Shown here in pieces: positions 18,566 through 29,770 of a stretch of DNA of 64,000 nucleotides. Within the stretch, counting starts at the first letter, position 1, and the number at the start of each line of letters is the position of its first letter. Under the pieces are notes generated by a model, which was not told where the DNA came from, did not search any database, and worked only from the letters and a program-made list of their open reading frames with translations. The translations under genes were made by a program, and so were the position numbers. The stretch is from Methylomonas sp. 11b (GTDB taxonomy: Bacteria; Pseudomonadota; Gammaproteobacteria; Methylococcales; Methylomonadaceae): the NCBI RefSeq assembly GCF_000515215.1, contig NZ_KI911557.1:5079741-5143740 (forward strand), given 5' to 3'.

Positions 18566-19444
18566 ATGGCAGAACAACGTTACACGCTGGGCTTCGTCGG
18601 CATAGGCCTGATGGGGCAACCGCTAAGCCTGCGGCTTCTGGAGGCCGGTTTTCAGGTCAATGTCTGGAATCGCACGGTTGCCAAATTGGATGTGGTGGCT
18701 GGTGCGGGTGCTAAGGTCTGCGGCAGTGTCGGTGAATTGGTAAAAGCCTCCGATGTGGTGATTTTGTGCCTGGCCGACACCATGGCCGTTGAAGCGGTGG
18801 TGACGGAACAAATTATTGTTAACGGCGCTGCCGATAAATTGTTAATAGATTTGTCCAGCATCCATCCGGAAGCCACCCGGAGTATCGCGGCGACATTGCA
18901 GGCCGCGTGCGGCATGCGCTGGGTGGACGCGCCGGTATCCGGAGGTACGGCCGGGGCAGAGCAGGGTAGTTTGGCGATTATGGCTGGTGGTGCTGAACCG
19001 GATATTGAAATTGCCAGAGAAGTATTGCGACCGCTGTATAGCCGTTTGACGCATATGGGGCCAATTGGCAGTGGTCAGACCACTAAAATCTGCAATCAGA
19101 TGATCGTCAGTTGCAATGTGCTAGTCATAGCAGAAATGATGGCGCTGGCAAAAGCCGCCGGTGTCGACGCCGCAAAAATTCCCGAAGCGCTGGCCGGTGG
19201 CTTTGCCGATTCCAAGCCACTGCAAATCGTCGGACCGGAAATGGCCGATAAGCGTTTCGAACCGGTAAAGTGGCGCGTGAAAACTTTATTGAAAGATTTA
19301 AATATGGCCGTCGATTTAGCCGGCAAACAGGGTAGTGCGATACCTATGTCGGGCTTGGCTGCGCAACTAATGCAATTGCACGGCAGTGGCGGCTTTTTGG
19401 AGCAAGATCCCGCGACGCTCATCAAACTGTACGCCCAAGACTGA
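18566..19444 (+). CDS. glxR: tartronate-semialdehyde (2-hydroxy-3-oxopropionate) reductase
   Basis: A beta-hydroxyacid dehydrogenase (292 residues) that reduces tartronate semialdehyde to glycerate with NAD(P)H. An N-terminal Rossmann motif GFVGIGLMGQPLSLRL is followed by the substrate motif DAPVSGGTAGAEQGSLAIM and the catalytic lysine in GSGQTTKICNQMIV. The next gene encodes hydroxypyruvate isomerase and overlaps by one base (TGATG), which favours this member of the family over 3-hydroxyisobutyrate dehydrogenase. The role fits glyoxylate/glycerate interconversion in a one-carbon assimilator. Confidence 0.88.
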   Translation: MAEQRYTLGFVGIGLMGQPLSLRLLEAGFQVNVWNRTVAKLDVVAGAGAKVCGSVGELVKASDVVILCLADTMAVEAVVTEQIIVNGAADKLLIDLSSIHPEATRSIAATLQAACGMRWVDAPVSGGTAGAEQGSLAIMAGGAEPDIEIAREVLRPLYSRLTHMGPIGSGQTTKICNQMIVSCNVLVIAEMMALAKAAGVDAAKIPEALAGGFADSKPLQIVGPEMADKRFEPVKWRVKTLLKDLNMAVDLAGKQGSAIPMSGLAAQLMQLHGSGGFLEQDPATLIKLYAQD

Positions 19445-20226
19445 TGCTGCGCTTTACCGCCAATCTGAGTTTATTGTTTACTGAACTGCCGTTGCCGGAA
19501 CGGTTTCAGGCGGCTAAACAGTGCGGTTTCGATGCAGTGGAAATCCAGTTTCCCTACTCGCTACCCGCCGAACAAATCTGCGATATATTGGATCAGCAGG
19601 ATTTGCAGTTGGTGTTGTTCAATGTCGATGCCGATACTTTGCTGCAAGGTGGCGAGGGTTTGGCGGCGGTTCCGGAAAAACGCGATCAATTTAAAGCCGC
19701 GGTAGAGCAGACGCTGACTTATACCGAACGATTAAAGCCCTACGTTATTAACGTGTTACCGGGTCGTTGTTTGGACCCACAACGCTTGGGCGAATATCAA
19801 ACGACTTTGCTGGAAAATCTGGCTTACGCCGCTTCAGCTTTTGCCGATTTGGGTATCAAAATCGTATTCGAAGCCGTCAATAGCTATGACATGCCTGGCT
19901 TTATTTTCGACACCAGTCAGAAGATGCTGGATGCGCTAAAGCAAATCGATCATCCGAACTTATTCATACAATACGACATTTATCACATGAGCCGAATGGG
20001 CGAAGATTGTGCCGGATTTTTACGTCAACATTTGGATAAGATCGGCCATATTCAGTTTGCCGATTGCCCAGGCCGCGCTCAGCCGGGCACCGGCGCCGTG
20101 GATTTCGATAGCCTGTTCAACATTATCGCGACGTCGGACTATCAAGGTTGGGTTGGGGCCGAGTACCGGCCGACCGCTGGCACCGTTGCCAGTTTGCCTT
20201 GGTTGAAAACCTACTCGATAAAATAA
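19444..20226 (+). CDS. hyi: hydroxypyruvate isomerase
   Basis: A TIM-barrel protein (260 residues) of the AP-endonuclease-2/xylose-isomerase-like superfamily that interconverts hydroxypyruvate and tartronate semialdehyde. Metal and base ligands are visible at GFDAVEIQFPY, VFEAVNSYDMPGF, NLFIQYDIYHMSRMGED, IGHIQFADCPGR and WVGAEYRPT. The start overlaps the glxR stop. Together they give hydroxypyruvate to glycerate. Confidence 0.93.
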   Translation: MLRFTANLSLLFTELPLPERFQAAKQCGFDAVEIQFPYSLPAEQICDILDQQDLQLVLFNVDADTLLQGGEGLAAVPEKRDQFKAAVEQTLTYTERLKPYVINVLPGRCLDPQRLGEYQTTLLENLAYAASAFADLGIKIVFEAVNSYDMPGFIFDTSQKMLDALKQIDHPNLFIQYDIYHMSRMGEDCAGFLRQHLDKIGHIQFADCPGRAQPGTGAVDFDSLFNIIATSDYQGWVGAEYRPTAGTVASLPWLKTYSIK

Positions 20227-20269
20227 TCGGGCGGTATAATCGCTTGGTCTTACTCACCTGTTGATTACT

Positions 20270-20644
20270 ATGTCCAAACATAATTTCACGATACATCACG
20301 CCAGTTTGATCGTCTCCGATACCGAGCAATCGCTGCTTTTTTACCGCGATGTGTTGGGAATGGAGCAGACTGAGCGGCCGAATCTGCCGTTTCCCGGTGC
20401 CTGGTTGCAAATCGGCGCCCAGCAAATTCATTTGCTGGAATTGGATAATCCCGATCCAACAACCGGCAGGCCGGCGCATGGCGGTCGTGATCGGCATGTG
20501 GCGATGCATATCGATTCGGTTGATGCTTTGCGCGAAGATCTGGAGCGGACCGGTACGGCTTATACGGTGAGTATTTCCGGCCGCAAGGCGCTGTTTTGCC
20601 GCGACCGTGACGGCAATGCGCTGGAGTTTATTGAGCGGCCTTGA
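20270..20644 (+). CDS. VOC (glyoxalase/bleomycin-resistance) family protein
   Basis: A 124-residue single-domain VOC protein with the paired beta-alpha-beta-beta-beta modules: HHASLIVSDTEQSLLFYRDVLGM and RHVAMHIDSVDALREDLERTG. The likely metal ligands are His (HHAS), His/Glu (IHLLELDNP), His (RHVAMH) and Glu (ALEFIERP). The substrate is unknown; many such proteins are dioxygenases or isomerases. The ATG at 20270 gives a normal N-terminus. The stop overlaps the next start. Confidence 0.87.
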   Translation: MSKHNFTIHHASLIVSDTEQSLLFYRDVLGMEQTERPNLPFPGAWLQIGAQQIHLLELDNPDPTTGRPAHGGRDRHVAMHIDSVDALREDLERTGTAYTVSISGRKALFCRDRDGNALEFIERP

Positions 20645-21183
20645 TGCCCATGTTCGGACGGCTTTTTTATGGCGGACTACTGATAGGCAGCCTGGCGATG
20701 CTGCTGTTTGTGCTAGGGTTTGTCTGTTTGCAGTTTGGTTTGGCTTTGTTGATGGGTTTGTTTTATCTGTTAGCCAGTAAAGTGATGTTATTGGCTTTGG
20801 TTTTGTTGGCTTTGCTTGGTCTGATGATGTTATTTAAGGCGGTTTGCCGCGAACTGCGCGGGTATTTCAGCCGCGAATCGGCGGCGGTGCGGCAACTATT
20901 GTCTTTACAGGTTCGCCAGCAAGATCTGGCGCGGCGCAAGTCTGCCGAATGCCGACAATTAAGTTATTGGCACAGATTCAAGCGGCAACGCCTGCTGGTA
21001 GCCGATAACCGCAAACAGGCCTGGGCCTTATCTGTGGCAATTAGCCATGAATTGCAAGCGGTGCGGGCGCAACTGCCGGCCGCTCGATATAAAAATCTGC
21101 GTAAATCCTTGCGCACGTATCGTAAACAAGCCGATTCCGCGGCGATGCTGGCTTTACGCCAACAGCTCCATGTCGCCGATTAG
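20644..21183 (+). CDS. hypothetical membrane protein with C-terminal basic helices
   Basis: A 179-residue protein with two to three leucine-rich membrane segments in the first 75 residues, then a highly charged, probably coiled-coil, cytoplasmic tail (YFSRESAAVRQLLSLQV...). No family is recognised. The start overlaps the VOC stop (TGATG) and its own end overlaps the next gene by 14 bp, so the three genes are coupled. It may scaffold the following coiled-coil protein, but this is inference. Confidence 0.65.
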   Translation: MPMFGRLFYGGLLIGSLAMLLFVLGFVCLQFGLALLMGLFYLLASKVMLLALVLLALLGLMMLFKAVCRELRGYFSRESAAVRQLLSLQVRQQDLARRKSAECRQLSYWHRFKRQRLLVADNRKQAWALSVAISHELQAVRAQLPAARYKNLRKSLRTYRKQADSAAMLALRQQLHVAD

Positions 21184-21712
21184 TCGCTGGCTGGGTGACG
21201 CACTGGCGTTTTTGCGGCGCAGTCGCGACGACAATCTGCAATGGCATTTATCCAGGCACGAAGATGTCGCCGAACTGCGGCAAACCAAGGCGCTGGCGGA
21301 ACAGGCTTTGGTGGCGCAACTGAAAAAACAGTCGCAGCAATTGGCTCATGAGTTGGCCGTCAACAAAGCCCGCAACAGCAACGAGCTGGCGATGGTGAAA
21401 ACCCAATGTCAGCAAGATTTAAGAGACTATCAGCAATATCTGCAATCACTGGATAAGCTGAAGGAGTCTTTGCGCAGTAGTTATGCCCATCTACCGGAAG
21501 CAGTGGCGTTCACGATCCACCATCACGCCAAGCAGTTATTGAATCGAATGTGGGATGCCCAAGAGCCGCAGGAAAAAATGAAAATTGAAATGCAATTGTT
21601 GCAGTTCATGACAGCGGTACATGAAGACAGTCAGAGGTCTTTGCAAGGCGAGAGCAAAGACGGTTTGCCGCAGCGGGCACTGGCTTTTATCGATGCCGAT
21701 TTGGCGGATTAG
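21170..21712 (+). CDS. hypothetical coiled-coil protein
   Basis: A 180-residue soluble protein dominated by long helices (ELRQTKALAEQALVAQLKKQ, LVNK... to LKESLRSSY, then HHHAKQLLNRMWDAQE). It is a partner of the preceding membrane protein by overlap (start ATG at 21170 lies inside the previous gene). No named family. Its stop codon overlaps the convergent trkA stop by a few bases. Confidence 0.65.
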   Translation: MSPISRWLGDALAFLRRSRDDNLQWHLSRHEDVAELRQTKALAEQALVAQLKKQSQQLAHELAVNKARNSNELAMVKTQCQQDLRDYQQYLQSLDKLKESLRSSYAHLPEAVAFTIHHHAKQLLNRMWDAQEPQEKMKIEMQLLQFMTAVHEDSQRSLQGESKDGLPQRALAFIDADLAD

Positions 21713-23064
21713 ATCGGCTGGAAATAGCCTTCGATGTCTCTGACCATTTTCTTGTTCAGCGCAAACATCACTACGTGATCACCTTCCGCGAATACGGTGT
21801 CGTGATGCACCGGAATCACTTCCTTTTCGCGAATCAGCGCCCCTAATATCACGCCGTCCGGTAAGTTGACCTGATCTACCCGCAAGCCAACCACGGAGCT
21901 GGAATTCTTGCTGCGGTGAGCAATGGCTTCAATTGCTTCCGCACTCCCGCCACATACCGAGCTGACGCCGACCACGTCGCCTTTACGCACGTGTTTGAGG
22001 ATGCCGCCCAAGGTTTCCAGTTTTGGTTGAATCGCCAGATCGATTTCGGTGCCGTCCAATAATTTCAGGTAGGAATTGTTGTTGATCAGGCAGATGGCTT
22101 TTTTGGCGCCGAGTTTTTTCGCCAGACCGGCGGCAATCAGGTTGATGCCGTCATTATTGGTAATCGCGCAGAACAAATCGATGTCTTCGATCATTTCTTC
22201 TTGCAGTAGCGATTCGTCGGTACAGTCGCCGTGTAGAATTAAGGTGTTACGCAAATCGTTGGAGATTTCCCGCGCTCGCTCAATGTCTTGCTCGATGACT
22301 TTGACGTGGTAGTTTTTTTCCAAGGCAATTGCCAGCCGCTTGCCGACGTGGCCGCCGCCGGCCAGCATAATGGTTTTGATCGGCGATTCCAGTTTATGCA
22401 GATCCACCAAGGTTTTACGGACCTTATCGCGGGGGCAGACAAAGAATACTTCGTCGCCGGTGGCGATCACCGCCTCGCCGTTTACCGCGATGGCTTTACC
22501 GTCGCGGAAAATCGCGGCGACCCGGATCATGCTGTCGGCCAGTTTTTCTTTCACGGCATGGATGCGTTTACCGGTCAGAAAGCCGGTCGGCACCACGCGA
22601 ATCGAGAACAGCCTGACCAAGCCGTCGGCAAACTCCGACACATGCAGCGCGCCGGGGTATTTGATCAGATTATGAATGGATTCGGTGACCACCTGCTCAG
22701 GGCTGATGACAATATCAATACCGCCCGGCGCAAATAATTCCGGGTGGTTTAGAAAGTCGATGGCGCGCACCCGGGCGATGGTTTTGGGTTTGCTGTACAG
22801 GGTGTTAATCACCTGACAGGCCAGCATATTGGTCTCGTCGCGGTCGGTAACCGCAATCACCATGTCGGCGTCCTGAATACCGGCTTGTTCCAGCACGCTG
22901 GGATGGGCAGCGTTACCTTCGACGGTGGCTATATCCAGGCGGCCCTTCAATGCGGTGAGCAATTGGGCATTTTTATCGATAACGACAATATCGTTTTCTT
23001 CACTGGCCAATGCGCCGGCAACCGAAGAGCCGGTAACGCCGGCACCGAGAATCACTATTTTCAT
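21709..23064 (-). CDS. trkA: Trk potassium-uptake regulatory subunit TrkA
   Basis: A cytoplasmic NAD(H)-binding regulator of the Trk K+ channel: 451 residues (E. coli TrkA 458). It has two RCK units: an N-terminal Rossmann motif MKIVILGAGVTGSSVAGAL with ATVEGNAAHPSVLEQAG, and a second one from MLAGGGHVGKRLAIALEKNY with HGDCTDESLLQEE. Each is followed by a TrkA-C domain, the second ending EGDHVVMFALNKKMV. No trkH is in the window. The gene is divergent from secA. Confidence 0.97.
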   Translation of the reverse strand: MKIVILGAGVTGSSVAGALASEENDIVVIDKNAQLLTALKGRLDIATVEGNAAHPSVLEQAGIQDADMVIAVTDRDETNMLACQVINTLYSKPKTIARVRAIDFLNHPELFAPGGIDIVISPEQVVTESIHNLIKYPGALHVSEFADGLVRLFSIRVVPTGFLTGKRIHAVKEKLADSMIRVAAIFRDGKAIAVNGEAVIATGDEVFFVCPRDKVRKTLVDLHKLESPIKTIMLAGGGHVGKRLAIALEKNYHVKVIEQDIERAREISNDLRNTLILHGDCTDESLLQEEMIEDIDLFCAITNNDGINLIAAGLAKKLGAKKAICLINNNSYLKLLDGTEIDLAIQPKLETLGGILKHVRKGDVVGVSSVCGGSAEAIEAIAHRSKNSSSVVGLRVDQVNLPDGVILGALIREKEVIPVHHDTVFAEGDHVVMFALNKKMVRDIEGYFQPI

Positions 23065-23384
23065 AAGTTTTTAAAGCCAGTAATGATGTCGAATGCTTGT
23101 CGCCACAAGGGCCGAAGCCGGCGAATTATACGCTGATCGATAGGCTTGTCCATGTTCCAGCGAGCGCGCAGACTTTGCTTTGATGGAAATCGCCCAATTG
23201 TGGAGTTAGGCTGCGGCTGCAAAGCAAAAATCGCGTTTTAAATGGCCGATAGCGGTATTTAAATAGCCGATTTACAAAAACCGGCTGGTCAATCGTCCTA
23301 GCTTGCCGGGCTTGTTTTCTGGTCACAGCTGCCCCATACCGTTTATAATCGCAAACTTTGGTTCACTCTCACTCTGGAAATATC
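23065..23384. other. trkA-secA divergent intergenic region
   Basis: A TATAAT at 23344-23349 with a poor -35 (TGGTCA, 23320) is the likely secA promoter. Two short repeats of AAATGGCCGAT / AAATAGCCGAT lie around 23237-23273. No gene or RNA is recognised. Confidence 0.5.
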
Positions 23385-26132
23385 ATGCTGGGTAAGCTGG
23401 TTAAATTGGTAGTTGGCAGCCGCAACGACAGGCTGGTCAAGAAGAAACGCAAGTTAGTCAAGAAAGTCAACGCGCTGGCCGCCGAATACGAAAAATTATC
23501 CGATGCGGCGTTACAAGCCAAGACGCAGGAATTTCGCGACCGCCTGGCCCAAGGCGAAGACTTAGACAATTTACTCCCAGAAGCCTTTGCCGCCGTGCGG
23601 GAAGCCTCGACCCGCGTATTTGGCATGCGGCATTTCGACGTGCAGTTGATCGGCGGTATGGTCTTGCATAGCGGCAAGATAGCCGAGATGAAAACCGGTG
23701 AGGGTAAAACCCTGATGGCCACTCTGGCCGCCTATTTGAATGCCTTGCCGGGTAAAGGCGTACATGTCGTTACCGTCAATGATTACTTGGCCCGCCGCGA
23801 CGCGGAATGGATGGGCAAACTATACGGTTTCCTGGGCTTGACCACCGGAGTCATCGTCAGCGATTTAACCCACGAGCAACGCCAGGTTGCCTATGCGGCG
23901 GATATTACTTACGGCACCAACAACGAATTTGGTTTCGATTATCTGCGTGACAACATGGCCTTCAGCCTGGAACAAAAAGTCCAGCGAGATCTGAATTTTG
24001 CCATCGTCGACGAGGTTGACTCGATTCTGATCGACGAAGCCAGAACGCCGTTGATCATCTCCGGCCAGGCGGAAGGCAGTACCGATATTTACCTGAAGAC
24101 CAATCAAATCATTCCTTACCTGACCAAACAGGAAAAAGCCGACGATCCGGAGAAACAGGATCAAATGCCCGGTGATTATGCGGTGGACGAAAAGTCCCGG
24201 CAGATTCATTTAACCGAAGCCGGTTACGAACATGTGGAACGCTTGTTGGCGGAGCACGGCTTGATAGCCGACGGCTCGACCTTATACGAAGCCGCGAATA
24301 TCCGCTTGATGCACTACCTGAATGCGTCTTTGCGGGCGCATGTGCTGTTCCAGAAGGATGTGGATTATGTGGTCAAGGATGGCCAAGTTATTATAGTCGA
24401 CGAGTTTACCGGCCGAATGATGAGCGGTCGGCGCTGGTCCGAGGGTTTGCATCAAGCGATGGAAGCCAAGGAAAACGTGACCATTCAAAACGAAAACCAA
24501 ACGCTGGCTTCGATTACCTTCCAGAATTATTTCCGGCTTTACAACAAGTTGTCGGGTATGACCGGTACTGCGGATACCGAAGCGTTTGAGTTGAACAAAA
24601 TCTACGGTCTGGAAGTGGTGGTTATTCCTACCCACAGACCGATGATACGCAAAGACAAAGGCGATTTGGTTTATCTTTCGGCGCGGGAAAAATACAACGC
24701 CGTCATCGAAGATATCAAGGATTGCGTGCAGCGCGGCCAGCCGGTCTTGGTCGGTACGACGTCGATAGAAAACTCTGAATTGATTTCCCGGATGCTGCAA
24801 CAACAAAACATCCGCCATGAAGTCTTGAATGCCAAACAGCACGAGCGCGAAGCGCACATTATCGAAAATGCCGGTATGCCGGGCGCTGTCACCATCGCTA
24901 CCAATATGGCCGGTCGCGGTACCGACATCGTGCTGGGTGGTAATCTGAATGCCGAACTGGCAGCCTTGGGTCCGGATGCCAGCGAAGCCGATAAAGAGCG
25001 AGTACGCGCTGCTTGGCTGGAAAGACATGAAAAAGTGTTGGCTAGCGGTGGTCTGCATGTGATCGGTTCGGAACGCCACGAATCGCGGCGGATCGACAAC
25101 CAATTGCGTGGCCGTTCCGGTCGGCAGGGCGACCCCGGCTCCACACGGTTTTATTTGTCTCTCGAAGACGACTTGATGAGGATTTTCGCGTCCGAACGGG
25201 TAGCCAGCTTGATGCAAAAACTGGGTATGGAAGAAGGTGAAGCTATCGAGCATCCTTGGGTGACGCGTTCCATCGAAAGCGCGCAACGCAAGGTGGAGAA
25301 TCGTAACTTCGATATTCGCAAAGAAATTCTGGCTTACGACGACGTCGCCAACGATCAACGTAAGGTTATTTACGCGCAGCGCAATGAATTGATGGCTGCC
25401 GAAGACATCAACGACATTATCAACGCGATTCGTGCCGACGTACTGAACGACGTCATCACCGAATACATCCCGCCGAAAACCATGGAAGAGCAATGGGATG
25501 TGCGTGGTTTGGAAACGCATTTGCAGCAAGAGTTTAATCTGCAGATGCCGTTAATGGAAATGCTGGAGAGCGACCGTACACTGAACGAACCGAAATTGCG
25601 CCAGTTGATCATCGAAAAAGCCGAACAAGAAAGTCGTGCCCGTGAAGAGGCCGTAGGCGTGCAAGTGCTGCGGCATTTCGAGAAATCGGTCATGTTGCAA
25701 GTGCTGGATAATAGCTGGAAAGAACATTTGGCGGCGATGGACCAATTGCGCCAAGGTATTCATTTCAGAGGCTATGCGCAAAAAGATCCCAAGCAGGAGT
25801 ACAAGCGCGAGTCGTTCCAAATGTTTACCGGCCTGTTGACGCATATCAAACAGGAAGTGGTAGGCATACTCGCCAAAGTGCAGGTGGCGCGTGAAGAGGA
25901 TGTTCAAGCTATCGACGAACAACGCCAAGCACCGCTGGAAATGCATTACGAACACGCGGAAGCTCACTCCATTTTTGAAGAAGAGCCGGCGGCACAAGCA
26001 GCTCAGTCTGACTCAGACTCGGAGAGCGCGGAGCAGCCTTTTGTCAGACTCGGCAGCAAAGTGGGCCGTAACGACCCATGCCCTTGTGGTTCGGGTAAAA
26101 AGTACAAGCAATGCCACGGCAAATTGAACTAA
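23385..26132 (+). CDS. secA: protein translocase ATPase SecA
   Basis: The motor that pushes preproteins through SecYEG. 915 residues: DEAD-type NBD1 with Walker [17 protein letters not shown] and [15 protein letters not shown], the preprotein cross-linking domain, NBD2 with [10 protein letters not shown] and [19 protein letters not shown], a helical wing, and a C-terminal zinc finger ([17 protein letters not shown]). The ATG at 23385 ([16 protein letters not shown]) matches the E. coli N-terminus; the GTG at 23358 would add nine odd residues. Confidence 0.98.
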   Translation: MLGKLVKLVVGSRNDRLVKKKRKLVKKVNALAAEYEKLSDAALQAKTQEFRDRLAQGEDLDNLLPEAFAAVREASTRVFGMRHFDVQLIGGMVLHSGKIAEMKTGEGKTLMATLAAYLNALPGKGVHVVTVNDYLARRDAEWMGKLYGFLGLTTGVIVSDLTHEQRQVAYAADITYGTNNEFGFDYLRDNMAFSLEQKVQRDLNFAIVDEVDSILIDEARTPLIISGQAEGSTDIYLKTNQIIPYLTKQEKADDPEKQDQMPGDYAVDEKSRQIHLTEAGYEHVERLLAEHGLIADGSTLYEAANIRLMHYLNASLRAHVLFQKDVDYVVKDGQVIIVDEFTGRMMSGRRWSEGLHQAMEAKENVTIQNENQTLASITFQNYFRLYNKLSGMTGTADTEAFELNKIYGLEVVVIPTHRPMIRKDKGDLVYLSAREKYNAVIEDIKDCVQRGQPVLVGTTSIENSELISRMLQQQNIRHEVLNAKQHEREAHIIENAGMPGAVTIATNMAGRGTDIVLGGNLNAELAALGPDASEADKERVRAAWLERHEKVLASGGLHVIGSERHESRRIDNQLRGRSGRQGDPGSTRFYLSLEDDLMRIFASERVASLMQKLGMEEGEAIEHPWVTRSIESAQRKVENRNFDIRKEILAYDDVANDQRKVIYAQRNELMAAEDINDIINAIRADVLNDVITEYIPPKTMEEQWDVRGLETHLQQEFNLQMPLMEMLESDRTLNEPKLRQLIIEKAEQESRAREEAVGVQVLRHFEKSVMLQVLDNSWKEHLAAMDQLRQGIHFRGYAQKDPKQEYKRESFQMFTGLLTHIKQEVVGILAKVQVAREEDVQAIDEQRQAPLEMHYEHAEAHSIFEEEPAAQAAQSDSDSESAEQPFVRLGSKVGRNDPCPCGSGKKYKQCHGKLN

Positions 26133-26139
26133 TGTTTAA

Positions 26140-26167
26140 CCGCGACGCTTCAAACCGGGCGTCGCGG
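26140..26167 (+). terminator. hairpin after secA
   Basis: Perfect 9-bp G+C-rich arms CCGCGACGC / GCGTCGCGG with a 10-nt loop sit 8 bp after the secA stop. There is no T-tract, so termination is likely weak or factor-assisted. Confidence 0.45.
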
Positions 26168-26271
26168 CTGCCCGACAATTCGATTTAGAGGGCCTTTCTG
26201 CATCGCTTTCAGCCTTGCACAATCAAGCGGCCCACGGCTTTTAATTTTCACTGTCCTCAAGGGTAAGCACT

Positions 26272-28776
26272 ATGCCGCATAGAGTCTTTAATAAGAGTAA
26301 TCCCGCCGCCGATATTACCAAGCTCCCCAAGTTGGGCATGGAAAAAAAGCATTTCATCGCCGATTTCAAACACTATTACAGTCATCGTCTCGGGCGCGAT
26401 CAAAACTGCCGTTCTCCGCATTACGCCTACGAGGCCTTGTCCTTGGCGATCAGCGACCGTCTGGTCGAACGCTGGAAAAAAACCTACAACGTCTATCGGG
26501 ACTCCGACTGTAAAAAAGCCTTCTATCTGTCGATGGAGTTTTTGATGGGGCGCTCGCTGAGCAACGCCATGTTGAATCTCGGGGTTGACGATATCGTGAC
26601 GCAAGCACTTTACGATTTGGGTTTGGAAGCTGAGGAACTCATCGAAAGCGAACCGGATGCCGGTTTAGGTAACGGTGGTCTGGGACGCTTGGCCGCGTGT
26701 TTCATCGACAGTTGCGCCACCTTGCAATTGCCGGTCACCGGCTACGGTTTGCGTTACGAATACGGTATGTTTTCGCAACAAATCGTCAACGGCGAGCAAG
26801 TCGAAAAACCGGATCATTGGTTGCGGATGGGCAATGTTTGGGAAATCGAGCGTCCTGAGTACATGCACCGCATCAAGTTTGGCGGCCACACGCAAACGCA
26901 CATCGACGAAAAAGGCAACAAGCGCACCAGCTGGCTGGATACCCATGACGTGATTGCCATGCCTTACGACACGCCGGTGCCAGGGTATAAAAACGGCACG
27001 GTCAATACCTTGCGCTTGTGGAAAGCCATCGCCACGGAAGAGTTCAATTTACAAGAGTTCAATGCTGGCGATTATGCCGAAGCGGTGGCCGAGAAAAACA
27101 CCGCCGAAAATATTACGATGGTGTTGTATCCCAACGACGCGAACGAAAACGGCAAAGCCTTGCGCCTGCAACAACAATATCTGTTGGCGTCCGCCAGTTT
27201 GCAGGACGTCATCGCTAACTGGGTGGGTCGCCACGGTAATAATTTCAGTAAATTTGCCGAAAAAAACTGTTTTCAGCTCAACGATACCCATCCCAGCATC
27301 GCGGTGGCCGAGCTAATGCGCTTGCTGATGGATATTCACGGTCTGCCTTGGAAAGAAGCCTGGCACATCACTCGGCACACGATGGCCTACACCAATCATA
27401 CCTTGTTGCCCGAGGCCTTGGAAAAATGGTCGGTCAATCTGATGCAGCATTTGCTGCCGCGCTTGATGGAAATTATTTTTGAAATCAACGCGCATTTCAT
27501 GGCGGAAGTGTCCGCGCGTTGGCCAGGCGACAATCCACGTATGGCGCGGATGTCCATCATCGAAGAAGGTCATCAAAAACAGGTGCGGATGGCATTTTTG
27601 GCCATCGTCGGTAGTTTTTCGGTCAACGGTGTCGCCGAATTGCATTCCAAGTTGTTGCAGGAGGGCTTGTTTAAAGACTTTTTCGAGCTCTGGCCGCAAA
27701 AATTTAATAACAAAACTAACGGTGTGACCCCCAGACGCTGGCTGGCCGGTTGTAATCCGGAATTGGCCGAGTTTATCACCGCAACTATTGGTGATGGCTG
27801 GATTACCGACCTTTCTCAGCTGTCCAAATTAGCGCCTTACGCCGAAGACGCCGCGTTCAGGCAAAAATGGTACGACTTAAATCGGGCCAGCAAACAGCGT
27901 CTTGTTGATTACAAAAAAGAAGAACACGACATTGAGATCAATGTCGATGCCTTGTTCGATGTGCAGGTTAAACGCATCCATGAATACAAACGGCAAATTT
28001 TGAATGTGCTGCATGTGATTCATCTTTATGATCGGATAAAACGCGGCGATACGCAAAACTGGGTGGATCGTTGCGTCTTGATCGGCGGCAAGGCCGCGCC
28101 CGGCTATGTGATGGCGAAAAAAATCATCAAGCTGATAAACAATGTCGGCAATGTCATTAATGAAGATCCGGAAGTAGGCAACAAGCTGAGATTGGTGTTT
28201 ATGCCCAATTACTGCGTGTCGGCGATGGAGAAAATCTGTCCGGGCGCGGATTTGTCGGAACAAATTTCGACTGCCGGTAAGGAAGCGTCCGGTACCGGTA
28301 ACATGAAATTTATGATGAACGGCGCGCTGACCATCGGTACGTTGGACGGTGCCAACATCGAAATTCGTGAAGAGGTCGGTGCCGACAATTTCTTCCTGTT
28401 CGGCTTGACCGAAACCGAAGTGGAGGCGCTCCGGCCGCATTACGATCCGCAATGGTTCATCAATCAGGACAGCGATTTGCAAGGCGTGATGCGCTTGCTG
28501 GAATGCGGACATTTCAATCAGTTCGAGCCGGGCATTTTCGACGACATCATTGCCTCGATTAAAAGTCCGCACGATCCGTGGATGACTATCGCTGATTTCC
28601 GCAGTTATCTGGAAGCGCAAAAGCGCGTCGAGCAAACTTGGCGTGATCAAGAGCGCTGGACCAAAATGAGTATTCTGAATACAGCGGCCAGCGGTAAGTT
28701 TTCCACCGATAGAACGATTAGCGAATACAACCGCGAGATTTGGAAACTGTCGCCGGTGGACGTGGAAAAATACTAA
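26272..28776 (+). CDS. glgP: glycogen/starch/alpha-glucan phosphorylase
   Basis: Releases glucose-1-phosphate from glycogen using pyridoxal phosphate. 834 residues. The PLP-lysine signature [20 protein letters not shown] is present, as are the substrate motifs [33 protein letters not shown] and [15 protein letters not shown]-rich elements of the family are intact. It is followed after 4 bp by trmL, so both are in one transcript, though their functions are unrelated. Confidence 0.97.
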   Translation: MPHRVFNKSNPAADITKLPKLGMEKKHFIADFKHYYSHRLGRDQNCRSPHYAYEALSLAISDRLVERWKKTYNVYRDSDCKKAFYLSMEFLMGRSLSNAMLNLGVDDIVTQALYDLGLEAEELIESEPDAGLGNGGLGRLAACFIDSCATLQLPVTGYGLRYEYGMFSQQIVNGEQVEKPDHWLRMGNVWEIERPEYMHRIKFGGHTQTHIDEKGNKRTSWLDTHDVIAMPYDTPVPGYKNGTVNTLRLWKAIATEEFNLQEFNAGDYAEAVAEKNTAENITMVLYPNDANENGKALRLQQQYLLASASLQDVIANWVGRHGNNFSKFAEKNCFQLNDTHPSIAVAELMRLLMDIHGLPWKEAWHITRHTMAYTNHTLLPEALEKWSVNLMQHLLPRLMEIIFEINAHFMAEVSARWPGDNPRMARMSIIEEGHQKQVRMAFLAIVGSFSVNGVAELHSKLLQEGLFKDFFELWPQKFNNKTNGVTPRRWLAGCNPELAEFITATIGDGWITDLSQLSKLAPYAEDAAFRQKWYDLNRASKQRLVDYKKEEHDIEINVDALFDVQVKRIHEYKRQILNVLHVIHLYDRIKRGDTQNWVDRCVLIGGKAAPGYVMAKKIIKLINNVGNVINEDPEVGNKLRLVFMPNYCVSAMEKICPGADLSEQISTAGKEASGTGNMKFMMNGALTIGTLDGANIEIREEVGADNFFLFGLTETEVEALRPHYDPQWFINQDSDLQGVMRLLECGHFNQFEPGIFDDIIASIKSPHDPWMTIADFRSYLEAQKRVEQTWRDQERWTKMSILNTAASGKFSTDRTISEYNREIWKLSPVDVEKY

Positions 28777-28780
28777 AGCA

Positions 28781-29248
28781 ATGCTGGATATTGTCTTGTT
28801 CGAGCCGGAAATACCGGCCAATACCGGCAATATCATCCGTTTATGCGCTAATACCGGTGCGCATCTGCATTTAATCCAGCCTCTGGGGTTTGACTTGGAC
28901 GACAAACGTCTGCGTCGCGCCGGGCTGGATTATCATGAATGGGTGAACATCCGCCAGTACGGTTCCTTGCACGATTACGTCGAAAAAGCCAAGCCGCAGC
29001 GTTTATTTGCATTAACCACCAAAGGTCACACCGGTTACAGTGAGGTACGATATAAAGCTGGAGATGCCTTGTTATTCGGTCCGGAAACCCGCGGCTTACC
29101 AACCGCCTTTCTGAATCAACATCCGGCCGCGTTGCAGCTGTATTTGCCGATGCGTAAGGAAAGCCGCAGTCTTAATCTATCCAATACCGTTGCCATAGTG
29201 CTGTACGAAGCCTGGAAGCAATTGAATTTTGTGGATGCGGCTCGTTGA
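28781..29248 (+). CDS. trmL: tRNA (cytidine/uridine-34-2'-O)-methyltransferase TrmL
   Basis: A SPOUT-class enzyme (155 residues) that methylates the wobble 2'-O of tRNA-Leu. Motifs: [30 protein letters not shown] and [23 protein letters not shown] form the knotted SAM site. It starts 4 bp after glgP. Length and motifs are typical. Confidence 0.95.
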   Translation: MLDIVLFEPEIPANTGNIIRLCANTGAHLHLIQPLGFDLDDKRLRRAGLDYHEWVNIRQYGSLHDYVEKAKPQRLFALTTKGHTGYSEVRYKAGDALLFGPETRGLPTAFLNQHPAALQLYLPMRKESRSLNLSNTVAIVLYEAWKQLNFVDAAR

Positions 29249-29275
29249 CTTAGTGACGGTTCAGCGGGTTGGTTT

Positions 29276-29770
29276 TCAGCGCCCGCAGCAACGTTTAAAT
29301 TTCTTGCCGCTGCCGCACGCACAAGGCGCATTCCGGCCGGTGTCCGTGCTTATCGCGACTTTGCCCGCGGCTTTGATGACGCCGTCCAGATAGAGCCAGC
29401 GCGAATCCGTCTTAACGAAACGACTGATTTCGTGCATGAAATAGTCTTCGCCGTCCTGTCGGTAAAAAGCCTTAAACTCGACCATGCCTTTGCTGTCGTG
29501 CGTACCGCCTTTCTTAGTGTCGACTATAACGAGTTTTTGCCACTGCGCGGTTTCCTTGGAAAAATCGATTGCTGCGGGGCGTTTGCTTGTTTCCCAAGTA
29601 TTTAATAAATAGTCCACGTTGCGTTGGGCATAAGCGCTGAAACGCGAGCGCATCAAGGCTTCTGCCGTTGGCGGGAAGTGTTCGCAGCTGTGATAGCGGC
29701 CGCAGCACTCCAGATAATGCAGGCCGGAGCCGCATAAACAAGTTTCGGTGTTGTCGGTGATTGTCGTCAT
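29276..29770 (-). CDS. YchJ-family SEC-C motif protein
   Basis: A 164-residue protein with zinc-binding SEC-C motifs at both ends, CLCGSGLHYLECCGRYH and GRNAPCACGSGKKFKRCCG, around an NTF2-like middle domain (EALMRSRFSAYAQRNVDYLL). It is UPF0225/YchJ-like; the function is not established. The ATG at 29770 is preferred: the longer frame from 29809 adds 13 residues that lack likeness to the family. It is convergent with trmL. Confidence 0.9.
   Translation of the reverse strand: MTTITDNTETCLCGSGLHYLECCGRYHSCEHFPPTAEALMRSRFSAYAQRNVDYLLNTWETSKRPAAIDFSKETAQWQKLVIVDTKKGGTHDSKGMVEFKAFYRQDGEDYFMHEISRFVKTDSRWLYLDGVIKAAGKVAISTDTGRNAPCACGSGKKFKRCCGR

Noticed and set aside
24282..25529. 415-codon frame antisense to secA
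   Set aside because: Mirror of strongly biased coding sequence; secA is certain on the other strand.
27877..28905. 342-codon frame antisense to glgP
   Set aside because: Shadow frame; the PLP phosphorylase is intact on the plus strand.
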